Positions 7,494 to 15,239 of a stretch of 17,779 bases of DNA are shown piece after piece (position 1 is the stretch's first letter; every line of letters begins with the position of its first letter). A program made the position numbers and the translations under genes. The notes below the pieces were generated by a model. It ran no database searches. It was not told the DNA's origin and was given only the letters and a program-made list of their open reading frames with translations. This DNA comes from Chloroflexota bacterium (lineage in GTDB: Bacteria; Chloroflexota; Anaerolineae; B4-G1). The stretch lies in contig DSAR01000256.1 in the NCBI GenBank assembly GCA_011046405.1, positions 1-17,779 on the forward strand, in the 5' to 3' direction.

Positions 7494-9209
7494 ATGGAGA
7501 AACCTTGGCTTGCGCATTATGAGGAAGGGGTTCCGGCTGAGATAGAGATACCGGAGTATCCGGTGATGCACAATCTCGTTCGGACTGCCGAGAGATTCCC
7601 TGAGCACACGGCGATGATTTTTGGTAACGTGGTCGAACCGCTTGGCGACATGCTGATGGACGCCAAGATGGATTATCGGACGTTTCTTGATCTGACCAAG
7701 CACTTTGCGGCTGCTTTGAAAGCATTGGGGGTCAAGAAAGGGGACCGGGTAGCCTTGCATCTACCCAATTGTCCCCAGTTTCCGATTGTCTATTATGCAA
7801 CCCTGTGGATTGGTGGCATCATCGTGCCATGTAATCCGGTGTATGTGGCCCGCGAATTGAAATATCAGATCAATGACGCCGGCGCTGAAACGCTTGTCAC
7901 GCTGAGTTTAACCTATCCAATGGTGGAGAAAATCCAGGCGGACACGTCCCTGAAGCGCGTGATTGTCACCAACATCAAAGAATACTTTCCTCCGCTGCTC
8001 AAATTTCTCTTTACCGTAGCAACTGAGAAAAAAGAGGGGCATTACCAGGATATATCTGCCAATCCAAAAGCGATGTGGTTCCAGGCTCTTCTGGATGGCG
8101 CCTCTGATGAAGCAGCGCTGGCGGACGTGGATATGGAGGATACAGCCGTCCTGATGTATACCGGTGGAACAACGGGTATCTCCAAGGGGGCCCAGTTGAC
8201 GCATCGGAATATCCAGGCTAACGCGCTGCAGACGAAAGCGTGGTTCCCCCAACTGGTCGAAGGGGGAGAGATCGTGTTGACCTCTTTGCCCCTGTACCAC
8301 AGTTACGCAATGACAACGTGTATGAATCTGGGTATCCTGTTGGGTGGGACGCTGCTGCTAATTCCCAATCCCCGGATCTTGATTCATATTCTCAAGTCGA
8401 TCAATAAGCATCACCCCACGCTTTACCCCGGCGTACCGGCGCTCTACGTGTCTTTGATCAACCATCCCGATATATCCAATTACGACGTCAGCTCGATCAA
8501 GGCGTGCATCAGTGGCGCTGCGCCGTTGCCGGTCGAGGTTCAACAACAATTTCAGAAACTGACCAAGGGACGATTGGTCGAGGGATATGGGCTGAGCGAG
8601 GCGACGCCGGTCACCCACGCGAATCCGATCTACGGCGAGAACCGCGTCGGCACGATAGGCTTGCCCTTCCCCAGTACGCTGGCCCGGATCGTAGATGCAG
8701 AATCCGGCGAGCGAGACTTGCCCCCGGGTGAAGTGGGCGAATTAGCCGTCAAAGGACCTCAAGTGATGAAAGGGTACTGGCAAATGCCCACCGAGACCGC
8801 CAACGTCCTGCGCGATGGATGGCTCTACACCGGCGACATCGCCCAGATGGATGAAGACGGTTATTTCCAAATTGTCGACCGCAAGAAAGATATGATCCTG
8901 GGCGCTGGTGGGTACAACGTCTACCCCCGTGAGGTCGAAGAGGTGCTATATCAACATCCGAAGATCGAGGCGGGCGCCGCCGTTGGCGTACCGGTTCCCG
9001 GAAAAGGAGAGCGGATCAAGGCGTTTGTCGTGCTCAAGGAAGGTGAGACAGCGACTGAGGAAGAGATTATCGACTTTTGCAAGGAAAACCTGGCGCCATA
9101 CAAAGTCCCAAGACTCGTCGAGTTCCGGGATGATCTCCCGATGACGATGGTGGGAAAGGTGTTGCGGCGTGTTTTGCTTGAGGAAGAAATGAACAAGCGA
9201 TCCGAATAA
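7494..9209 (+). CDS. Long-chain fatty acid-CoA ligase, FadD-like (AMP-forming)
   Basis: 571 residues from the ATG at 7494, which has AAGGAGGAG upstream. ANL-superfamily enzymes activate a carboxylate with ATP to an acyl-adenylate and then transfer it to CoA. Motifs seen: P-loop MYTGGTTGISKG (about 221-232), YGLSE (365-369), YTGD (445-448), the hinge DRKKDMILGAGGYNVYPREVE, and the C-terminal catalytic lysine in GKVLRR (near 555). Length and motif order fit long- or medium-chain ligases of beta-oxidation or lipid recycling; chain length cannot be read here. The protein is probably cytoplasmic or membrane-associated. It is a single-gene unit with its own promoter and a perfect-stem terminator at 9219-9254. 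No other beta-oxidation gene is in the window. Confidence 0.92.
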   Translation: MEKPWLAHYEEGVPAEIEIPEYPVMHNLVRTAERFPEHTAMIFGNVVEPLGDMLMDAKMDYRTFLDLTKHFAAALKALGVKKGDRVALHLPNCPQFPIVYYATLWIGGIIVPCNPVYVARELKYQINDAGAETLVTLSLTYPMVEKIQADTSLKRVIVTNIKEYFPPLLKFLFTVATEKKEGHYQDISANPKAMWFQALLDGASDEAALADVDMEDTAVLMYTGGTTGISKGAQLTHRNIQANALQTKAWFPQLVEGGEIVLTSLPLYHSYAMTTCMNLGILLGGTLLLIPNPRILIHILKSINKHHPTLYPGVPALYVSLINHPDISNYDVSSIKACISGAAPLPVEVQQQFQKLTKGRLVEGYGLSEATPVTHANPIYGENRVGTIGLPFPSTLARIVDAESGERDLPPGEVGELAVKGPQVMKGYWQMPTETANVLRDGWLYTGDIAQMDEDGYFQIVDRKKDMILGAGGYNVYPREVEEVLYQHPKIEAGAAVGVPVPGKGERIKAFVVLKEGETATEEEIIDFCKENLAPYKVPRLVEFRDDLPMTMVGKVLRRVLLEEEMNKRSE

Positions 9210-9218
9210 ATCTAGCGC

Positions 9219-9254
9219 ACAGAAGGCGGAGCCTGAAAAGGCTCCGCCTTCTGT
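9219..9254 (+). terminator. Strong hairpin terminator after the acyl-CoA ligase gene
   Basis: A perfect 16-bp stem (9219-9234 with 9239-9254) and a GAAA tetraloop, starting 9 bp after the stop codon and followed by a short T-containing stretch. It separates the ligase from the convergent ftsH. Confidence 0.8.
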
Positions 9255-9305
9255 CTTGGTTTGTAACTATCAGCCATAGCGACGGGGTTTTACTTTGCTT
9301 TCTTT

Positions 9306-9331
9306 GCGTGGCGGATTGTGACCCGCCACGC
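9306..9331 (-). terminator. Possible hairpin terminator after ftsH
   Basis: A 9-bp GC-rich stem (GCGTGGCGG at 9306-9314 with CCGCCACGC at 9323-9331) lies about 40 bp past the ftsH stop. No U-tract follows on the minus strand, so the assignment is weak; the 9219-9254 hairpin could serve both genes. Confidence 0.35.
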
Positions 9332-9370
9332 GGCGGGGCGAGAAAACGTTTTCCCGCTCAGTTTCTATCA

Positions 9371-11347
9371 TTACGCGGGCGCGGGCGCCGGCGGCATATC
9401 CAGGGTCGCGGGTGAAGGTTCACGGTGTTGTACATTGGAATGTTCGACCCCGGTCGATGGAGAGCTTTCCGGCGTACCAGGTGATTGATCGACACGGCCC
9501 TCGAATAAGGCGACAAATTCATCAGCGTCCAGCGTTTCGACTTCGATGAGCCGCTCGGCGATGACATCCAATTGGGCACGGTAGCGGGTCAAGATATCTC
9601 TAGCCCGCGAGTAGGCCTCAGTGACAATGCGGCGCACCTCTATGTCTATTTCCTTGGCCACAGCCTCACTGTAATCCCGTTGTTCGCCGATTTCTTTGCC
9701 CAGAAAGACGAGTTCCTCCTTCTGCCCAAAGGTCATCGGTCCCAGCTTTTTGCTCATCCCGTAGCGGGTGACCATCGCGCGTGCTCGTTCGGTCACTTTT
9801 TCCAGGTCGTCGGCTGCGCCTGTCGTCACATCCTCAAAAACCAGTTCCTCCGCCGCCCGTCCCCCCAGGGAGAAGGCCAGGTCATCCTCAATCTTGGCCT
9901 GACTTAACATCCGGCGATCCTCATCAGGCAACGCCATCGTGTACCCCAGGGCCATACCGCGCGAGACGATAGACACCTTGTGAATGGGATCACAATGAGC
10001 CAAGATATGGGCAACGAGGGCGTGTCCGGCCTCGTGATAGGCTGTGATGCGTTTTTCATGTTCTGAGATGAGGCGGCTTTTGCGTTCTGGCCCGGCGATG
10101 ACGCGCTCGATCGACTCATGGAACTCAGCCATCTCGATGATTTTCTTGTTGCGTCGGGCTGCCAGAATAGCGGCCTCGTTGACCAGGTTCTCGATGTCGG
10201 CGCCCACGAAGCCCGGCGTTGCTTTGGCCAGCGTGTGCAGTTCGATGTTGCCCCCCAACGGCTTGCCCCGGACGTGTATAGCCAGGATTTCCTCTCTGCC
10301 CTTGATGTCGGGGCGATCTAACACGATACGACGGTCAAAACGCCCCGGTCGCAAGAGCGCCGGATCGAGGATGTCGGGACGGTTGGTAGCGGCCATAATG
10401 ATGACGTTGACGTCGGTATCGAAACCATCCATCTCGACCAATATCTGGTTCAGCGTCTGTTCCCGTTCATCGTGAGAGCCTCCCAATCCGGCTCCACGGT
10501 GACGGCCCACGGCGTCGATCTCGTCCAGGAAGATGATGCAGGGGCTGTGTCGCTTGGCCTGTTCGAATAAATCACGCACACGTGAGGCGCCCACGCCGAC
10601 GAACATCTCCACGAACTCGGAACCGGAGATAGAGAAGAAGGGAACACCGGCCTCTCCACTGACTGCCTTGGCGAGAAGTGTTTTCCCCGTGCCCGGCGCA
10701 CCGACTAACAGGACCCCTTTGGGAATACGAGCGCCCAATTGAACAAATTTTTCCGGCTCCTTGAGAAACTCAACGACCTCATTTAGTTCCTCTTGAGCCT
10801 CGTCGACGCCAGCTACATCTTCGAAGGTTATTGAGGGCTGATCCCCGGTGTACATTCGAGCTTTGCTTTTGCTGAATGCCAACGCCTGATTATTGGCGCC
10901 CTGGAACTGACGAAGCATCAGATAACCCACGACGAACATAGCCCCCACCAACAAAATCGATCCGCCGGCGTTGAGCAACATAAACCAGTCGGGGGGTTGC
11001 ACGACGTCAATGTTAACTTTACGCAATTGCGCTTCACTAATACCGAGATTTAATAACTGCTCGGTGACCGTTGCTTCGCTCCCCTTGTTAGACTTCAACT
11101 CTCTGCCATCTCTCAATTTGACAGTCAGATTATTCCCTTCGATGCGAATGTTTGTTACATTCTCTCTCTGAATCTGTTCCGCGATGTCGCTCAGGGATTT
11201 TTGTTCAGATCCCCCTATGCCCCTTGTGACGGTGCTGTAGATCACCAAGCCAATCGCTACGAGAATAATCAGGTAGATAAAAGAACTTCCTCCCGATTTT
11301 GAATGCACTGTTTTCCTCCATTCACTCAGCCAGGCCTTTTTATCCAC
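9371..11347 (-). CDS. ftsH: ATP-dependent zinc metalloprotease FtsH
   Basis: 658 residues from a GTG at 11347. FtsH is a membrane-bound AAA+ hexamer that extracts and degrades misfolded membrane proteins and selected soluble regulators. In order: membrane helix about 22-41, extracytoplasmic domain to about 120, second helix about 121-145, AAA module with Walker A GAPGTGKT (216-223), Walker B IIFLDEID (271-278) and second region of homology ATNRPDILDPALLRPGRFDRR, then the zinc site HEAGH (438-442) with a likely third ligand Asp near 514. The C-terminal tail is long and Pro/Ser-rich. An internal GTG at 11308 has GGAGG 6 nt upstream, against only a weak site at 11347. It gives a 645-residue protein closer to usual FtsH N-termini and may be the true start. 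All catalytic residues are present. Confidence 0.96.
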   Translation of the reverse strand: MDKKAWLSEWRKTVHSKSGGSSFIYLIILVAIGLVIYSTVTRGIGGSEQKSLSDIAEQIQRENVTNIRIEGNNLTVKLRDGRELKSNKGSEATVTEQLLNLGISEAQLRKVNIDVVQPPDWFMLLNAGGSILLVGAMFVVGYLMLRQFQGANNQALAFSKSKARMYTGDQPSITFEDVAGVDEAQEELNEVVEFLKEPEKFVQLGARIPKGVLLVGAPGTGKTLLAKAVSGEAGVPFFSISGSEFVEMFVGVGASRVRDLFEQAKRHSPCIIFLDEIDAVGRHRGAGLGGSHDEREQTLNQILVEMDGFDTDVNVIIMAATNRPDILDPALLRPGRFDRRIVLDRPDIKGREEILAIHVRGKPLGGNIELHTLAKATPGFVGADIENLVNEAAILAARRNKKIIEMAEFHESIERVIAGPERKSRLISEHEKRITAYHEAGHALVAHILAHCDPIHKVSIVSRGMALGYTMALPDEDRRMLSQAKIEDDLAFSLGGRAAEELVFEDVTTGAADDLEKVTERARAMVTRYGMSKKLGPMTFGQKEELVFLGKEIGEQRDYSEAVAKEIDIEVRRIVTEAYSRARDILTRYRAQLDVIAERLIEVETLDADEFVALFEGRVDQSPGTPESSPSTGVEHSNVQHREPSPATLDMPPAPAPA

Positions 11348-11474
11348 CTGACCTGGTCAGTTTTTTTAGAATTTAGTAACATCTCAATAAACTGGCGGGG
11401 GCGCTGCTAGCTTCGCTGCCCAAAACGCCTGTCTTTCACCACTTATCGAGAAGTACAGAATTTATTCGAACCTC

Positions 11475-11504
11475 ATTATACCATGTCCCACTGGCCTCAG
11501 GCAA
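11475..11504 (-). promoter_or_regulatory. Predicted ftsH promoter
   Basis: On the minus strand: TTGCCT (11504-11499), 18-bp spacer, TATAAT (11480-11475). It gives a leader of about 120 nt before the GTG at 11347. The -10 box is perfect and the -35 matches at four positions. Confidence 0.6.
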
Positions 11505-11552
11505 GGGCGGGAAGATTAGTATTTCATTAGAACCAGCCAGAACCAGCCGGAT

Positions 11553-13475
11553 TTATGGTCTTATCTCGATTTCTATAATCAGAGCGCTGTTATCCTCGGC
11601 GCTCGTTTCTCCCACATCCACGACCGGGAGCCGGTAACTCGTGTCTCCTCGAGGATAGAGCCCGACCCGTAGTTGGTATTGACCACTGGGCTGATTGTCC
11701 GGGATCGTCAATTGATGTGCATCCATGATCCTGGAGCCGGGTGTCCAATTGCTAGTCGGCGGATTGGGCTCAACATCTTGTTGGGCGACTAACTGCCCGG
11801 CTGACGTCAGGAGATGCACGAAAACGACGTAGTGGGTGCTGACGCCACGCCGAACGTACCATCGCAGGGTAAAATAGACGTCTTGCCCCGGTTGGAATTT
11901 TTCGTAAGGGAGCAGAACCTCTTCCAGAATGAACATATCGGCGTAATTGACGTCCAGTACAATGGGTACGTTGACCCCTCCACTGACTGTCAGTGTGACG
12001 GTGTCGCCGGCATAAATTGTGGCCTGAGGTTCCGGCATTTGTTTCAATATCATTCCCTCTGGCCTGGGGCTCCACACTTCTTCGATCTGGACGGTTAAAC
12101 CATCCGTCTCCAACCCCTCTCTTACAATATCCACCGAGTAGTCCGATAGATTGGGCATACTGAGTTCTCGACCCAAACCGCTGATGACGATTACTATCTC
12201 TGAATTGGGAGAAACGGACGAATGAGCCGGGGGGGTTTGTTCCAGAACGATACCTTTTTCTAACTCCCGTTCGAAACGCTCTTCGACCACGGTGAGATAA
12301 AGTCCCGCCTGTTCCATGAGACGCTGTGCTTCCTCCTGGGATTTACCCAATACGTCGGGCACAGTAACCATTGCCGCCTCTGGCGTATCTGTGATCATAG
12401 GCGTCGCCGCGGGAATGGATGGCATGGAAGGAGGCGCCGAATATCGATTGTAAACAGTGACCCACAAGGGAACGAGGCCCGCCACAGCAACGACAGCAAT
12501 GATCCCCAGTATCCAGAACCAGCGATCGGGCGCGACGACTGGAGAAGCGGGCAGAGGCTGAGACGCAGTCGCCTTGGGGACAGCCGGTGGAACAGTCGGG
12601 GGGGCGACCGCCGCTGCGTCGATGGACGCGGCGGGCTGCCATCCCGTTTTTTGCTCGCTCTGACGGTTGTATTCCTTAAGTACGTGGGCCAGTTGTTCGG
12701 CCGTGCGGTATCGGGCCGCCGGTTCTTTAGACAAAACCTTGCGTACAACCCACTCCAACTGTGCTGGCACTTGAGGATTGCGAACCGCCAGGGGCGGAGG
12801 ATCCTCCCGCATATGCATCAGCGCCAGGGCCGCTGGTTTTTCCGCCTGAAAAGGAGGGAGACCAGACAACATCTCGTACATCACGACCCCGATGCTGTAC
12901 ACGTCGGAGGCAGGCGAGGGAGGGTCGCCGGCTGCTTGTTCTGGCGCAAAGTAAAGAGGGCTGCCCCACACGGTATCAGATTCGGTGATGCCCAATTCCG
13001 ATAAGGCCCGGGCGATACCAAAATCGGTCACTTTGACCCGAACATCTTTGGTGATGAGTACATTCTGGGGTTTGATGTCGCAATGAATGATACCGGCCTT
13101 GTGGGCGTGCCCAACGCCGTCACAGATCTGGATGGCGATATCGATCGCTTGCTGGACGTTCAACCGAGCGTTTTGGCGGATAAATGACTTGAGATTCTGA
13201 CCGTCGATGTATTCCATCACGATATAATGGCGCTCACCATCCTGTCCGACGTCGTGTACCGTCACGATGTTAGGATGATCCAGTCTGGCGGCAGCCATAG
13301 CTTCACGTTGGAAACGAACGAGGAACGAGGGGTCGCCGGCAAATCCTTCGCGCAGCAGCTTGATCGCTACTTGACGCTGGAGGAGTGTGTCCAGCCCCCG
13401 GTACACGGCCGCCATGCCACCCGAGCCGACCAGTTCCAAAAGTCGATACCGATTATTGAGCAAATCCGATGCCAT
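11553..13475 (-). CDS. Membrane Ser/Thr protein kinase with PASTA repeats (PknB-like)
   Basis: 640 residues from the ATG at 13475, which has GGAG 7 nt upstream; a GTG at 13508 in the same frame lacks a ribosome site. Kinase domain about 10-275: glycine loop GSGGMAAVY (17-25), VAIK lysine (39), catalytic loop HCDIKPQN (Asp near 133), DFG (151-153), APE. The Arg before the catalytic Asp is replaced by Cys, so it is a non-RD kinase. A Pro/Ala-rich juxtamembrane stretch leads to one helix (about 319-341). Outside lie two PASTA-like repeats (about 370-433 and 437-499), which in relatives sense peptidoglycan fragments or lipid II. A beta-rich domain of about 135 residues (506-640) closes the protein; I cannot name it. 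No partner phosphatase gene is adjacent. Likely a cell-wall or division signalling kinase. Confidence 0.92.
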   Translation of the reverse strand: MASDLLNNRYRLLELVGSGGMAAVYRGLDTLLQRQVAIKLLREGFAGDPSFLVRFQREAMAAARLDHPNIVTVHDVGQDGERHYIVMEYIDGQNLKSFIRQNARLNVQQAIDIAIQICDGVGHAHKAGIIHCDIKPQNVLITKDVRVKVTDFGIARALSELGITESDTVWGSPLYFAPEQAAGDPPSPASDVYSIGVVMYEMLSGLPPFQAEKPAALALMHMREDPPPLAVRNPQVPAQLEWVVRKVLSKEPAARYRTAEQLAHVLKEYNRQSEQKTGWQPAASIDAAAVAPPTVPPAVPKATASQPLPASPVVAPDRWFWILGIIAVVAVAGLVPLWVTVYNRYSAPPSMPSIPAATPMITDTPEAAMVTVPDVLGKSQEEAQRLMEQAGLYLTVVEERFERELEKGIVLEQTPPAHSSVSPNSEIVIVISGLGRELSMPNLSDYSVDIVREGLETDGLTVQIEEVWSPRPEGMILKQMPEPQATIYAGDTVTLTVSGGVNVPIVLDVNYADMFILEEVLLPYEKFQPGQDVYFTLRWYVRRGVSTHYVVFVHLLTSAGQLVAQQDVEPNPPTSNWTPGSRIMDAHQLTIPDNQPSGQYQLRVGLYPRGDTSYRLPVVDVGETSAEDNSALIIEIEIRP

Positions 13476-13519
13476 TGTTTGACTCCAACTCACACATATA
13501 CCATTCACTACGCTGAGGT

Positions 13520-13548
13520 ATTTTACTCTAAATTGACGTCATCGGCAA
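13520..13548 (-). promoter_or_regulatory. Possible promoter of the PASTA kinase gene
   Basis: On the minus strand: TTGCCG (13548-13543), 17-bp spacer, TAAAAT (13525-13520). A perfect TTGACA at 13558-13553 overlaps the divergent promoter's -35 but is too far (27 bp) from this -10. Moderate match only. Confidence 0.4.
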
Positions 13549-13551
13549 GAA

Positions 13552-13579
13552 TTGTCAAAGGCTGTAGCCGTGCTATAAT
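13552..13579 (+). promoter_or_regulatory. Promoter of the lipid kinase gene, close to the start codon
   Basis: TTGTCA (13552-13557), 16-bp spacer, perfect TATAAT (13574-13579). The expected transcription start, near 13586, falls within about two bases of the ATG at 13588. There is no room for a ribosome binding site, which suggests a leaderless mRNA. Confidence 0.7.
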
Positions 13580-13587
13580 CTCAAGAT

Positions 13588-14538
13588 ATGATACAAGACA
13601 ACGTGAAGGCCCGATTAATCTATAACCCGGTTGCTGGTCCTCGAGACGTTCGCCGTGAACTGGTCCAGATATGTACCTACCTGGAGCAGTTAGGTTGGAC
13701 CTTTGAACTCCTAGCGACCGACAAGCCTGGGGATGGCGTGACCAAGTCGCGGAACGCCGCTCAGGCAGGCTGCGACGTCGTTCTCGTAGCCGGCGGGGAT
13801 GGTTCGGTGAATGAGGCGGTCAATGGATTGGTGGGAACCGAGACAGCCCTGGGTGTGATACCGGTTGGGACCGGCAATCTGTGGGCCAAACAGTTGGGCG
13901 TACCTACGCACACCCTACTCAACCCGCTGCGATTACGCGACGTGGCCGCCGGGCTGCTAAAGGGAACGGTGCGTCCCGTAGATGTGGGGTGGGTCAATGG
14001 ACATCACTTCTTGTGCTGGGCCAGTGTGGGCCTGGATGCCCAGGTGACCACCGAGATGGAACCTCGCGACCGGTCTACCAAACGCCTCGGCGCTTTGCCC
14101 TACATCTTCGCTGCTTTTATGGTCGCGCGTGATTTCAAGGGGAAACCGGCGCATGTTCTCATCGATGGTCATCTTGTACGAGGACGCACGCTCTGGATTT
14201 TGATGAGCAATATCCGGCAATATGGCGGTGTGTTCGACGTCGCCCGCGATGCGCGTATAGATGATGGCCTGCTCGACATCTTCGTCTTCAAAGGAGTAGG
14301 CGCTTTCTATATCCTACGTCATCTTGTGAAGATCCTGGGAAACCGTTACCTGCGAGATCCGCACGTCGTCTACCGACAGGCTCGACACGTCCAGGTCAAT
14401 GCCGAGGACGAGATGGCGGTCCAAGTGGATGGCGACCCCTTGAACGCCACGCCGGTGACTGTGAAGGTTGTACCGCGCTCTTTGCGTATCCTCGTCCCAT
14501 CCAGCGCCCCGTCTGCTCTGTTCTGCGACACCTCTTAG
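13588..14538 (+). CDS. Diacylglycerol/sphingosine-kinase-family lipid kinase
   Basis: 316 residues. The family (DagK/YegS) phosphorylates lipid hydroxyls with ATP, for example diacylglycerol to phosphatidic acid at the inner face of the membrane. Seen here: N-terminal ARLIYNPVAG, nucleotide motif GGDGS (69-73) in AGGDGSVNEAVNGL, PVGTGN (92-97), ASVGLDA (about 145-151), and the C-terminal beta-sandwich signatures ARIDDGLLDIFVFKG (about 222-236) and VQVDGDP (about 278-284). Length is normal. It is divergent from the PASTA kinase with about 110 bp between them. The ATG at 13588 follows the -10 box by only 8 bases; the next candidate is a GTG at 13603. The exact lipid substrate cannot be decided. 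Confidence 0.9.
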   Translation: MIQDNVKARLIYNPVAGPRDVRRELVQICTYLEQLGWTFELLATDKPGDGVTKSRNAAQAGCDVVLVAGGDGSVNEAVNGLVGTETALGVIPVGTGNLWAKQLGVPTHTLLNPLRLRDVAAGLLKGTVRPVDVGWVNGHHFLCWASVGLDAQVTTEMEPRDRSTKRLGALPYIFAAFMVARDFKGKPAHVLIDGHLVRGRTLWILMSNIRQYGGVFDVARDARIDDGLLDIFVFKGVGAFYILRHLVKILGNRYLRDPHVVYRQARHVQVNAEDEMAVQVDGDPLNATPVTVKVVPRSLRILVPSSAPSALFCDTS

Positions 14539-14562
14539 AAGGCCCTGAAAGGCCCTGTGTCC

Positions 14563-14591
14563 TTGTCGATGCGCCCAGAGTATGTTATAAT
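14563..14591 (+). promoter_or_regulatory. secG promoter
   Basis: TTGTCG (14563-14568), 17-bp spacer, perfect TATAAT (14586-14591), followed by the AGGAGGGAG ribosome site at 14609-14617 and the ATG at 14624. Confidence 0.75.
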
Positions 14592-14623
14592 CGTCCCCGA
14601 AATTCAGAGGAGGGAGTAAATAA

Positions 14624-14848
14624 ATGGGTGTTTATCTTAATATCGTACAGATTATCGTCAGTATCGCATTGATAGCCGTGATTCTCCTACAGGTCAAGAG
14701 TGGTGGGTTAGGGGGGGTGTTTGGCGGCGCCGAGACAGCGGTCTATAAGAAGCGACGCGGGGTCGAGCGCACGCTTTTCAACGTCACCATTGGACTCTCG
14801 GTCACATTTTTCCTCATCACGCTATTAAACGTTATCGTCACTGGCTAA
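14624..14848 (+). CDS. secG: Preprotein translocase subunit SecG
   Basis: 74 residues, the normal small size for SecG. Two membrane helices (about 5-22 and 52-72) flank a polar loop with the family signature LLQVKSGGLGGVFGG. SecG joins SecY and SecE in the membrane channel and assists SecA-driven export. Its own promoter and a strong AGGAGG-type ribosome site make the start secure. It does not appear co-transcribed with the lipid kinase upstream, and no intrinsic terminator is seen downstream before the repeat-rich gap. Confidence 0.94.
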   Translation: MGVYLNIVQIIVSIALIAVILLQVKSGGLGGVFGGAETAVYKKRRGVERTLFNVTIGLSVTFFLITLLNVIVTG

Positions 14849-14867
14849 CGCCGACACGGGAAAGTAA

Positions 14868-14993
14868 GTTGGTTCCGGCTCGTCCGGGATAGGGCCTAAC
14901 CAATAGAATCCTTGCACAGCGAGCAAGGATTTGGCGGTCAACGGTTCCTTTTTGGCTCTGGCTTGGAAGCGCAGCGGCTTTTGCCAGGTCAGG
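14868..14993 (+). repeat. R100 repeat, copy B, preceded by a fragment in tandem
   Basis: The full unit 14891-14993 starts AGGGCCTAACCAAT, carries a perfect 8-bp stem ATCCTTGC...GCAAGGAT with a 7-nt loop, then GGAAGC...GGCTT, and ends CCAGGTCAGG. Just before it, GGTTCCGGCTCGTCCGGGATAGG (14871-14893) matches the 3' end of a unit with its internal GGAAGC...GGCTT stem deleted. This suggests the units can occur head to tail. Confidence 0.75.
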
Positions 14994-15074
14994 ACTTACG
15001 CAGTTGAGCGAAATGGGCGCAGATAGCGCTCCCATGTAGCGGTGTATGCTTTCGTAGATAAAGACTGAAAAATC

Positions 15075-15134
15075 GTAACTACTCAGCCTGCTGCCCATTC
15101 TCCGGCACAGCAAAGGGCTGGTCTGAGTAGTTAC
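15075..15134 (-). mobile_element. IS66-type MITE, copy 3
   Basis: 60 bp with perfect 12-bp terminal inverted repeats (GTAACTACTCAG/CTGAGTAGTTAC), in the opposite orientation to copies 1 and 2. Its reverse complement matches copy 2 outside the insert at 59 of 60 bases. The 8-bp flanks (GAAAAATC and CTGGAGAG) do not match, so the target duplication is absent or lost. Confidence 0.8.
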
Positions 15135-15239
15135 CTGGAGAGTTTCTATGGCGCAGATTGACGCGGGCCGGGCTGTGTGCCGAACCGTGCATCTGCGTTT
15201 GGCTTTTGTAGACCCAATCTGAGAGGGAGGCTTTAGCGC

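Larger units (their letters stand above)
14849..15239. other. 391-bp intergenic region made largely of repeats
   Basis: It contains an R100 end fragment (14868-14893), full R100 copy B (14891-14993) and MITE copy 3 (15075-15134). No convincing promoter for the solute-binding protein gene was found; a TTGACG near 15163 lacks a matching -10 at the right distance. No gene is seen. Confidence 0.6.

Noticed and set aside
11348..11367. CTGACC-T-GGTCAG followed by seven T, resembling a plus-strand terminator
   Set aside because: The loop would be only one base, the usable stem is about four base pairs, and no plus-strand gene ends there.
14986..15005. CAGGACTTACGCA, resembling ends of some insertion sequences
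   Set aside because: No second, inverted copy was found in the window, so an element boundary cannot be supported.
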